Source: Promethearchaeota archaeon
Lineage (GTDB): Archaea; Asgardarchaeota; Lokiarchaeia; Sigynarchaeales; SOKP01
NCBI GenBank assembly: GCA_016839655.1
Contig: JAEOTW010000097.1
Location: 4,929-68,928, forward strand
Length of the DNA stretch: 64,000 nucleotides
Direction of reading: 5' to 3'
The notes beneath the pieces were generated by a model. It saw nothing but the letters and a program-made list of their open reading frames with translations, searched no databases and was not told the origin of the DNA. Below, piece by piece: positions 44,589-52,406 of the stretch (position 1 is the stretch's first letter; the number at the start of each line of letters is the position of its first letter). The translations under genes were made by a program, and so were the position numbers.

Positions 44589-45743
44589 TTAATTGGGTAT
44601 GTTAATTTTCATCATTTTTGTGAAATTTATCATATGGTCTTTAATTTCATAGTTTGGGAGTATTAAATTAGCAGCTCCTCTCTTTACTGCTGCTTTAGGC
44701 ATACCATAAACTACACAAGTTTGCTCTGACTCTGCAATTGTTTTGCCTCCCTCTTTTTTAATAGCTTCTAATCCCGCAGCACCATCATCTCCTAAACCAG
44801 TTAATAAAATTCCAAGTATTTGATTTTTATATACATTTGCTGCTGAAAAAAACAATACATCAACAGAAGGCATGCAAAAATTTACTGGCTCACCTTTAAA
44901 TATCTTAATACAAGGGAAATTGTTCTTCAGGACAACTTTCATATGTTTTCCTCCTGGACTTAGATAAGCGATTCCAGGTTGGATTTTTTCTCCATTTTCA
45001 GGGATTTTAATTTCAATTTTGCATACTTGATTTAGAGATTTTGAAAGTTCTTTCATGAAGTATGGATCTAAATGCTGTACTATTAGAATAGGACTGTTAA
45101 AATTTTCAGGAATTTCCTTTAATATTGATTTTAAAGTTCTGGGGCCTCCAGTACTAGTACCAATAACTATTGCATTGAACAATTTACTAGTTCTTTTTAT
45201 TTTTGGTTCTTTTGGAACCTCAACTATTTGAGATTTTGATTTTACACTTAATCGATATTGATCTCTATATGAATCTAAAGGAGGCAGTTCAGAAACTGAT
45301 TTTTTAATTAAAAGATTACGTTTTTCATAGGTTTTTTTAATTTTTCCAGCATATAATGTACTGGAAACTAATTTTTCTTTATATTTCGGAAATTCATCTT
45401 CCCATAAACCTTGTGGTTTTGTTATAAAATCAAAAGCTCCCATTAGTAAGGTCTGGACAGAAGGTTCTAATGTTTCTGGGTTTTTAGCGGAAAATATAAT
45501 GGTGGGGATAGGATAATGTTCTGAAAGGAATTTAAACACAGTTATTCCATCAATATCAGGCATCATCAAATCTAATATTAATACATCTGGATTTATTTTT
45601 TCGATTTTTTCAATAGCGTCTCTTCCATTCCTTGCAATATCGACTTCATCAATTTCATGGTGTGATGTTAACATATCTGCTATTATTTTCCTCTGAAAGG
45701 CCGAGTCTTCTGCTATAAGGACTTTAATTGATATTATATTCAC
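44589..45743 (-). CDS. cheB: Chemotaxis methylesterase CheB, copy 2
   Basis: 384 residues: a receiver domain (LIAEDSAFQRK; DVLILDLMMPDIDG; DFITKPQG) followed, after a shorter linker than in copy 1, by the methylesterase domain with Ser in IGTSTGGPRT, His in IVQHLD and Asp in LTGLGDDGAAG. All catalytic residues are present in both copies. It lies 2 bases after cheR, forming the cheR-cheB-cheD-cheC adaptation block. Confidence 0.93.
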   Translation of the reverse strand: MNIISIKVLIAEDSAFQRKIIADMLTSHHEIDEVDIARNGRDAIEKIEKINPDVLILDLMMPDIDGITVFKFLSEHYPIPTIIFSAKNPETLEPSVQTLLMGAFDFITKPQGLWEDEFPKYKEKLVSSTLYAGKIKKTYEKRNLLIKKSVSELPPLDSYRDQYRLSVKSKSQIVEVPKEPKIKRTSKLFNAIVIGTSTGGPRTLKSILKEIPENFNSPILIVQHLDPYFMKELSKSLNQVCKIEIKIPENGEKIQPGIAYLSPGGKHMKVVLKNNFPCIKIFKGEPVNFCMPSVDVLFFSAANVYKNQILGILLTGLGDDGAAGLEAIKKEGGKTIAESEQTCVVYGMPKAAVKRGAANLILPNYEIKDHMINFTKMMKINIPN

Positions 45744-45745
45744 CT

Positions 45746-46750
45746 TTATTTCATATATATTCGATTATATGAGTCTACCATTTTTAAGTTGCTTTTTGAA
45801 TTAAGTAAAGTTTCAGTTTTACCTAAAATTAACAGACCACCTACGTTTAATCTATTACTTATAACTCTTAAAAAATCTTCGCGTACTTTCCTGTTAATAT
45901 AAATTAAAAGATAACGGCAAAAGATAATATCGTAATTAAAAGAAGTTCTATGACCTTTGGTCACATCTTCTTCTATATATTCAACATAATCTTTAATTTC
46001 TTTCTTTACTGAATACAAAAAACCAAAGTTATTTTCAGTTTTGGTAAAATATTTTTTTTCATAATATGATGAAACATTTTTTGTATGATTTTCATTATAA
46101 ATACCCAATTTAGCTTTTCTAATCGCATCACCATCAATATCAGATGCATTAATTCTAAAAGATAGAAATCCAGGAATTTGATTTTTGAGGTTGTCTAAGA
46201 TCATTGCAATTGAATAAGGTTCTTCACCATTTGCACAAGGGCATGACCATATGTTAAGTGATTTTATTCTATCAGAAGGATTCCAAATTTTTTTATATAG
46301 TGAAGTACGGGATATATATCGATCGATTAATGATTTACTTCTTGTTTTTGGATCCCATTTTTTATGATTTAGAGAAGTACTTGTGTTTTTTTTTTTATAT
46401 TGTCTTTCAGGATTAGGTGTAAAGTCACTCATTACATCTTTTTTTGATAAATATAAAGAATATAATATGATCTTTTCAAGTTGCTCAAACACTTCCCAGT
46501 TCCTAAAAAAAATTGAATAATTTATATTAAAGCAATCAAGAAATTTTTCAGTTTCAGATGGAGTTTCGAGTAAAAAATTATAGTAAGATTCAAGAGTATC
46601 GCAATTGACTCTTATCATTCTGGATTTAATTCGTTTTTCAATAAAATTTCTCTGATAATAATCTAAATTCAACCCAGTACTATTCATTAATAAGTGAATT
46701 AGAAGGTTATAATAATCATCATCAATTTGAATATCATCAATTCTAATCAC
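45746..46750 (-). CDS. cheR: Chemotaxis methyltransferase CheR with an insertion
   Basis: 334 residues. The N-terminal helical domain (STGLNLDYYQRNFIEKRIK) and the SAM domain are typical; motif I reads WSCPCANGEEPYSIAM, close to the usual WSAGCSTGEEPYS. DIIFCRYLLIYI and GGLLILGKTETL complete the family pattern. Between the two domains is an extra, very basic stretch of about 60 residues in which W-[DN]-P-x2-R-x-K-S-L occurs twice (KKWDPKTRSKSL and IWNPSDRIKSL). CheR methylates receptor glutamates. No C-terminal pentapeptide-binding clue or receptor is visible here. Confidence 0.9.
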   Translation of the reverse strand: MIRIDDIQIDDDYYNLLIHLLMNSTGLNLDYYQRNFIEKRIKSRMIRVNCDTLESYYNFLLETPSETEKFLDCFNINYSIFFRNWEVFEQLEKIILYSLYLSKKDVMSDFTPNPERQYKKKNTSTSLNHKKWDPKTRSKSLIDRYISRTSLYKKIWNPSDRIKSLNIWSCPCANGEEPYSIAMILDNLKNQIPGFLSFRINASDIDGDAIRKAKLGIYNENHTKNVSSYYEKKYFTKTENNFGFLYSVKKEIKDYVEYIEEDVTKGHRTSFNYDIIFCRYLLIYINRKVREDFLRVISNRLNVGGLLILGKTETLLNSKSNLKMVDSYNRIYMK

Positions 46751-46761
46751 TTATATACACT

Positions 46762-47307
46762 TTATTTTTCTAATATTTTCTCAATTTCAGCAAAACGTTG
46801 TTCAATATGATTTATTGAGTATTTTATATGCATTTGCATTTCTTTTATCTCAGATAAAATCTTTTTAATGCGAGATTTAACTGATCTTGGTAAATTCAAA
46901 CCACTTTCTGTAATTTCTGATTTTATTACCTGGTTTACTGAACCACTTGAACGAATAAACTCATTATTGACTCTACCATTTCTCGATTGTCCAGGATAGT
47001 TCAAATTCCTGTTGTTTTCTTTGATTTCTTTAAAGATAATGTGAAACTCAGGTGGTTCAAGCCCTTGTTTTATAACTTCATATTTGAAATTATAGAATTT
47101 TTTCTTAGTTTTTAATTTCCCTGCAAAGTTTGCAGCCATATATCTATGAAATAAACGTGAATGATTACCTGCCCATATCCAAATCAATTTTAATTCTTTA
47201 TCTACTATTAAATATACACCACCCGCTTCAAACATCTTTTCTGGTCGAAGCTTAAGTGTTTCTCCGTCAACCTTATAAATATAATCATAGTAACTTGTTT
47301 TTAACAT
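46762..47307 (-). CDS. Gelsolin-like domain protein with C-terminal coiled coil
   Basis: 181 residues. Residues 1-95 match the gelsolin repeat pattern: GGVYLIVD, then LIWIWAGNHSRLFHRYMAA with the conserved W-x-G and Arg/Ala positions, then V-x-QGLEPPEFHIIF, which corresponds to the G-x-EP-x-x-F end of gelsolin domains. Residues 96-140 are a polar linker and 143-181 a helical coiled coil (VKSRIKKILSEIKEMQ). Gelsolin-fold proteins cut, cap or bind actin; single- and two-domain forms are known in Asgard archaea. It is 11 bases before cheR and appears to head that sub-operon. Actin binding is inferred from fold only. Confidence 0.68.
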   Translation of the reverse strand: MLKTSYYDYIYKVDGETLKLRPEKMFEAGGVYLIVDKELKLIWIWAGNHSRLFHRYMAANFAGKLKTKKKFYNFKYEVIKQGLEPPEFHIIFKEIKENNRNLNYPGQSRNGRVNNEFIRSSGSVNQVIKSEITESGLNLPRSVKSRIKKILSEIKEMQMHIKYSINHIEQRFAEIEKILEK

Positions 47308-47370
47308 GATATATATTGAATCTTTATATTTTACATAGATTTATTTTGGATATTCTTTTTTGTTATTTCT

Positions 47371-47409
47371 AATTTTTAAAAAAAATAATTTAGATTGCTT
47401 TTGGCAATC
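47371..47409 (-). terminator. Hairpin plus T-run inside the chemosensory cluster
   Basis: Four bases after the stop of the CheW-CheC-CheC gene, the minus strand reads GATTGC-CAAAA-GCAATC (47409-47393). It is followed by an A/T stretch including eight consecutive T. This is the clearest intrinsic-terminator-like signal in the cluster. A 105-base spacer and a gene without Shine-Dalgarno sequence follow, with TATA-like AAAATAAAT about 38 bases before the ATG at 47307. A separate promoter for the gelsolin-cheR-cheB-cheD-cheC-GTPase-cheB block is therefore likely. Confidence 0.5.
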
Positions 47410-47412
47410 CGT

Positions 47413-49392
47413 TTATGAATAAAATCTTAAAAGCGCATTTAGTAATTCTTGTAGTGTTTCGAGATTAGGAATGAATAAGAAAGTCCCAGTAATTTTGATA
47501 TCTGTGATAATAACGTTCGTTGTGATAACTAATGATAATTTCTTTAATAAACCAATTTCTTCTTTCAATATTTTGAATAATTGGTTTCCCGTATCAACTG
47601 AAATATCCGGTGGCTCAGTCATTAATCGCAAACCTAATAGATCACCTATTGCGCTTACATAGTGGCTTCCTAAGATGTGTCCCAGCTCTGAAATTGCACT
47701 ATGATAAAGTTCTGGAAAATCTGAAGCAAACTTAATCTTTTTTCTTAGATCAATCTGTTTCTTATCTCGATCACCTACAATTATGGATGTTATATCAATG
47801 GCATCCTTAATATTAAATAAAGTTAAAACTGTAGCTCTTGTTTTTCCAACAACATTACTCCAAGCAACTAATAGTTTTTCATTTTTCTTACTAATATTAT
47901 TAGCATATTCATCTAATTCAACCATTTCAACAGAGGGGATATTTATATCCACTCTCTTATTTATCATTTGAGCTAGCGCATTTGCAGCATTTCCAGCACC
48001 AATATTACCAACTTCTTGTAAGGCATCTCTCTGTATTTCTGAGAGTTCGATATCGGAAAGATTTACTAACGCTGGTTTTTTCTGATGTTTTAGACCTTTA
48101 GTAGATAATTGATGTTCTATTCCCAGTTTATCGAAAAATGTTTTCAATGTCTCGAGATCAGGGATAAAGAAGAACATGCCTTTAAGTTGCAAATCAGCTA
48201 CCTTTATTGATGTTTTAATTATTATGAAAAACTCAGCAATTGATTTTAATTCCTTAGATAGAAATTCTCCAATCTCTCCCGCCTTACTCATAGCAAATTC
48301 TGGGATATCAATCATTAACTTTGTACCTAATAAATCTGCTAGGGCTGAGGCATAATGTCCTGCCATAATATTGCCCATTTCGACAATTGTAGAAACTGCA
48401 AAATCATCAAGATCATTTTTAGATTGAACTTTGCTAGGATTAATTTTAGATTTAGTTCCCGCTAAATCTGCAATCATTTGCATCAAGGGTTGCATTTCAA
48501 AAATGTTTAAAATAGTTGCTTGAGAGGGTCGTTCTATATGGCAGAATATTCCACATACTTTCTCTTTTGGGCCACCAAATTGTTCGGGTAATTCTTCTAA
48601 AGGTATTATACCTACATCAGTTAAAGTCACATCAATTTTCTTTTTAACTAATCGAGATAGTGCTGTAACTGCATTTCCAGTCCCTATGTTGCCAATTTCC
48701 TTAAGCATGTCTGCTTGTTCAACAGACAATGAAACATTCTTGTTTAAATTATCTTCAGGAATATTTACTAAATTTTTTGGAACATAAGTTTCTTGAGGGA
48801 TTACAACTGTGGATTCAACTGTAGGCGCAGGTTTTGGAGCCAGTTTAGGTTTTACTTTCGGACCTCCAATGATTTTCGGTTTTATTTGTGCCTTTTTCTC
48901 TACTTTTTTGCCTATAGATTTAATATATGGTGAAATTAATGCATCTAGATCCAATAATATTAAGGAATCATCTTGAAAAATGCCCGTCAGTTTAATTAAT
49001 CTAAAATCAATATTTGTTTTTACAATTGTCCCTTGTTTTTTAAAAGCGGAAAGAGGAATATCTTTAACTCCTATTACTGAATCAACTAATAATGCTATTT
49101 TCAAATCTTTATATTCCAATAATAAAATTCTCGATTTATCACTCAAACCATAATCTAAATCACTATCAATAATGTTGTGTCTTAATGAAAGGATTGAATA
49201 AATTTCACCTCTAATATTAATGATTCCTACTATATTTTTTTCTGTTAACGGAACGGGAACTATATTTTCTCCAGGTACATATATCTCTTTAACATGCTCC
49301 ACTTCAATGAGATATTTTTCATGAAAAATTTGAATAATCACAACATTTATAGTTTCTCCAAACTCTATTCCTTCTGTTTTACTTTTTATCAT
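47413..49392 (-). CDS. CheW-CheC-CheC fusion protein
   Basis: 659 residues. Residues 8-152 are a CheW domain (YLIEVEHVKEIYVPGEN; IVGIINIRGEIYSILSL; LDLDALI). A Lys/Pro linker spans 160-205. Two CheC modules follow. The first has intact sites KEIGNIGTGN (E232, N235) and VEMGNIMAGH (E338, N341). The second has QEVGNIGAGN (E460, N463), but its last site reads SELGHILGSH, with His replacing Asn. Joining CheW to CheC would place CheY-P phosphatase directly in the receptor-CheA array, as FliY does at the flagellar switch. A GAGGT ribosome-binding site lies ahead of the ATG. Confidence 0.88.
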   Translation of the reverse strand: MIKSKTEGIEFGETINVVIIQIFHEKYLIEVEHVKEIYVPGENIVPVPLTEKNIVGIINIRGEIYSILSLRHNIIDSDLDYGLSDKSRILLLEYKDLKIALLVDSVIGVKDIPLSAFKKQGTIVKTNIDFRLIKLTGIFQDDSLILLDLDALISPYIKSIGKKVEKKAQIKPKIIGGPKVKPKLAPKPAPTVESTVVIPQETYVPKNLVNIPEDNLNKNVSLSVEQADMLKEIGNIGTGNAVTALSRLVKKKIDVTLTDVGIIPLEELPEQFGGPKEKVCGIFCHIERPSQATILNIFEMQPLMQMIADLAGTKSKINPSKVQSKNDLDDFAVSTIVEMGNIMAGHYASALADLLGTKLMIDIPEFAMSKAGEIGEFLSKELKSIAEFFIIIKTSIKVADLQLKGMFFFIPDLETLKTFFDKLGIEHQLSTKGLKHQKKPALVNLSDIELSEIQRDALQEVGNIGAGNAANALAQMINKRVDINIPSVEMVELDEYANNISKKNEKLLVAWSNVVGKTRATVLTLFNIKDAIDITSIIVGDRDKKQIDLRKKIKFASDFPELYHSAISELGHILGSHYVSAIGDLLGLRLMTEPPDISVDTGNQLFKILKEEIGLLKKLSLVITTNVIITDIKITGTFLFIPNLETLQELLNALLRFYS

Positions 49393-49433
49393 ATTTTATA
49401 CCTCTTACTTTTTTCCTCTTCTTTTTATGAATT

Positions 49434-50282
49434 TTATTTTAACATAATTCCTTTCCAAATTAATTCTACTTCGGGTTCCTCTTCACTAACTTCAGTAAAA
49501 AAATCTAGTTGTTTATATATTGAAATTTGACCGCCATTTGAATGTTTAAAGACATAATTTAATAAATCATCTGTACTAGTAAAGTTAAATCCCGCAACTT
49601 TTAGTTCAGATTCATTTAGAATTAATAGGTCTTCTTTGTTGAATGGACAATTTTCCTCATTCCATTCAATCCATAATTCTGGTTCTATTTCTTTATTGAC
49701 AATATTAATGGGATTATCAAGGGGTATATTACGGAAAGCCTTTCCTGTTGCAAAAATAACCCTATCAGGGATTAAGTTTTGATTTTTTGCAAATTCGTTT
49801 AAATATTTTATTGCTTCCTTGAAATCTCTCAATTCTAATACGTCGTAGCATAAAACTAGAACTACTTCATTATCATAAGTTTCAATAATAAAATCTAATA
49901 TTCGATCCATATTTGGATTAAGATTAATTTTTACTGTTCTTAGGTTGAAATTTAACATGTATTTAATGTATTGATAAAAACGCCACTTTACCGCTAACGT
50001 ATTATTTTCTTCTTTACTAACGAATAATTGAAAAAACAGTTTTAATTGTCCCGTAGTTAAATTGGATAAATCGGCATTTTTTCCCACATCCTTACCTATT
50101 TGGACGAATTCTTGAGTAGAATTTGATTTAGAACCTTTACTTTTTTTAGTAGGTTTTAATGCAAAATCTTTCAAAAAAATTTCAAGTTCATTTTTGGTAA
50201 ATTGTGGAACAATCTGCTCTATAAGATACAAAACATATTCTTTTGAATTATCATCCATTGTTTCATAATATTGTAGTTTCAT
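49434..50282 (-). CDS. Uncharacterised 282-residue protein of the chemosensory cluster
   Basis: Not recognised. It is soluble and acidic, without signal peptide or membrane helix. A helical N-terminus (SKEYVLYLIEQIVPQF), a polar low-complexity stretch at 48-62 and an alpha/beta C-terminal half follow, with strands VVLVLCYDVLEL and PDRVIFATGKAF and the motif PELWIEWNEENCPFNKED. The strand-helix order with VLCYD could be a small Rossmann-like domain. It has a strong GGAGG ribosome-binding site and 40-base spacers on both sides, so it is a full member of the cluster, between the beta-sandwich protein and CheW-CheC-CheC. Confidence 0.7.
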   Translation of the reverse strand: MKLQYYETMDDNSKEYVLYLIEQIVPQFTKNELEIFLKDFALKPTKKSKGSKSNSTQEFVQIGKDVGKNADLSNLTTGQLKLFFQLFVSKEENNTLAVKWRFYQYIKYMLNFNLRTVKINLNPNMDRILDFIIETYDNEVVLVLCYDVLELRDFKEAIKYLNEFAKNQNLIPDRVIFATGKAFRNIPLDNPINIVNKEIEPELWIEWNEENCPFNKEDLLILNESELKVAGFNFTSTDDLLNYVFKHSNGGQISIYKQLDFFTEVSEEEPEVELIWKGIMLK

Positions 50283-50322
50283 ATTATTTCCTCCATTTTT
50301 TTTTATAAATTTTATTTTTTAT

Positions 50323-52344
50323 TTATCCAATAAAAAACGATTCCAATTCTGATTGTGATACATCCTTTCCACTTACACTTTTAAGGTAATACATTATCTC
50401 TTTTTCTTGATACGGTAGGATTGAATCGATTTTGAATGAAATTTTTTGTTCTCCATTATTTTTAGATTTATTAATTTTATGTTCTGCGTTTGAAGAAATT
50501 AGTTTAAATGAATTTGGAAATGCATCTGTAATATCGACATCATTAAGTTTAATATTTGAACCATTTTTTGCTACAATATAAATAGCGAACTCATCATTAC
50601 TCCTTCCGGGAAAAATTTGTTTTCCAATCATTAATTTACGTCGTATATGAGAAATTTTTAAGGAAGTTGTATCTTTACTTAAGAGATCATCCATTAGAAT
50701 GTAATGTCCACTTGGTCCTTCTCCTCCAGATTTTTCATACATTGGATAATATGCATAGATTTTGGCATTAAAATCGTAATCTTTTTGGTAATCAGGACTG
50801 ATTGCTCTAAGTGGATATTTCAATTCTAAATAATCTTCCGGATTTATAATTGATTTTCCAGCATTGGTTTCTAAATTTATACTAATTTCAAAAGTATGCT
50901 CATGTGAGTGATCTTCGTCATTTGGAATTGAATTTATTTTAATACCATTTATTTCTACTTTACCAGATGAGTTGAAAAATGTAAAATCAGAAGTGTTTTG
51001 TGGTGGTAAGAAATCTTCTGGAATTTTCTCAACTATTCGAAGCCCATTAATTGGGACAGTACTTTGGTTGTTTATAATAATTTCAGAATTTAATGTTGCT
51101 TGTTCAAATGATTTTATTTCTTCTTCAGGTAATTTTTTCTTTACTATAATCTTAACAATTTTAAAGACACTATCATCAAATCTTGTAGTAATCATTGAAT
51201 TGCTCTCTGATCTATATTCAACAGAATAATCAGCTTTTCTTGAGAACATAGGTTCCTTTTCGTCAATTACATCAAAAACTTGTGTTTTATATGTTCCACG
51301 AGGATTAAGTACAGTAGCACCAGCTGTATTAAAATCTATATCTAAGTATTTTTTTGATTTGTTCTTATCATAGATAAGAATTGAATTTAGCTTCAATTTG
51401 AAATCACTATGGTTTTCAAAAATTAATGAACATTCCCAATGATTTGGAGCGTCATTTCTCTCTGTTTTCTCAATGGCATGCATAGCATGAGAATATGCGG
51501 AGAAATAATTTATTTTAACTCCTGAAATTACCTTCGAAGTTAAATTATATGTTAATTCTACTTTACCAGTATTAATATTTTCTTTCTTCTTTGGGAAAAT
51601 GTGAGCAGTAATAAGGATTTTTGCTTTTTCTCTGGGATTTAGACTATTTATATTACATTCTACGGAATTCTTAACAATTCTAAATTCATTACTCTTGCTA
51701 CATTCAAATTTCAAGTCATAAAAATTATTAACAAACAATTTTCTAAACTTTATATTTTCTAATATCGAATTTGAGATATTTACTATATCAATTATAAATT
51801 TTACCTTATTTTCTTTTCCAAGTAATAATAAATGTTGCTTTTTATTATCTCCTTTTGATTTACTTTCTTCATAAATTTCAGATTCTTCATGAGTTATTTC
51901 TTCACTCATGGATTCAATGTTTTCATTAATCCTAATTAAATCTGGTAAATCATCAGAATTTACTATTTCATATTTTAATATTTTATTTGAACTGGGCTCA
52001 AATATTCCTAGATTTATGGTGTTTTCCTTCTCTTGATTATCAAATTGAGAGCCAGAAAATTGTAAATTTGCATCCCAAATTCTATCTTTAATAGAATTAT
52101 TAAATATTGATATATTTCCGTTTCCGGATACTGTTTTTCGTGTTCCATCATTGTGGTATTGGAATTCCATAAATTCCTCATTTAATATCAATACTTCGGA
52201 CATTGAACCTACATAACTTGATTCAATTTTTTTTTCTCTTTTACCTTTTTGTACCAGCTTACCACCTTCCCTTATAGGGATACCACGAAAATTTGGGCTA
52301 ATTTTCGTTTTTAATTCATCATGGTCAATTTTTTTAAAACCCAT
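50323..52344 (-). CDS. Large multi-beta-sandwich protein of the chemosensory cluster
   Basis: 673 residues with no signal peptide and no membrane helix, so it is presumably cytoplasmic. From about 180 onward it is made of repeated immunoglobulin-like sandwiches with DUF11/CARDB-like phrases: NISNSILENIKFRKLF, LNSEIIINNQSTVPINGLRIVEKIP and LNDVDITDAFPNSFKLISS. The N-terminal 175 residues are polar, with an acidic stretch (ESMSEEITHEESEIYEESK). Such domains usually face outside; a cytoplasmic version between cheA and cheW suggests a scaffold. A GGAGG ribosome-binding site precedes the ATG. Function unknown. Confidence 0.72.
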   Translation of the reverse strand: MGFKKIDHDELKTKISPNFRGIPIREGGKLVQKGKREKKIESSYVGSMSEVLILNEEFMEFQYHNDGTRKTVSGNGNISIFNNSIKDRIWDANLQFSGSQFDNQEKENTINLGIFEPSSNKILKYEIVNSDDLPDLIRINENIESMSEEITHEESEIYEESKSKGDNKKQHLLLLGKENKVKFIIDIVNISNSILENIKFRKLFVNNFYDLKFECSKSNEFRIVKNSVECNINSLNPREKAKILITAHIFPKKKENINTGKVELTYNLTSKVISGVKINYFSAYSHAMHAIEKTERNDAPNHWECSLIFENHSDFKLKLNSILIYDKNKSKKYLDIDFNTAGATVLNPRGTYKTQVFDVIDEKEPMFSRKADYSVEYRSESNSMITTRFDDSVFKIVKIIVKKKLPEEEIKSFEQATLNSEIIINNQSTVPINGLRIVEKIPEDFLPPQNTSDFTFFNSSGKVEINGIKINSIPNDEDHSHEHTFEISINLETNAGKSIINPEDYLELKYPLRAISPDYQKDYDFNAKIYAYYPMYEKSGGEGPSGHYILMDDLLSKDTTSLKISHIRRKLMIGKQIFPGRSNDEFAIYIVAKNGSNIKLNDVDITDAFPNSFKLISSNAEHKINKSKNNGEQKISFKIDSILPYQEKEIMYYLKSVSGKDVSQSELESFFIG

Positions 52345-52406
52345 CTTATTTTTCCTCCAAGTATTTCTTCATTTGTTATCTCTATTATTTGTAAAAAAAA
52401 TTTTAA

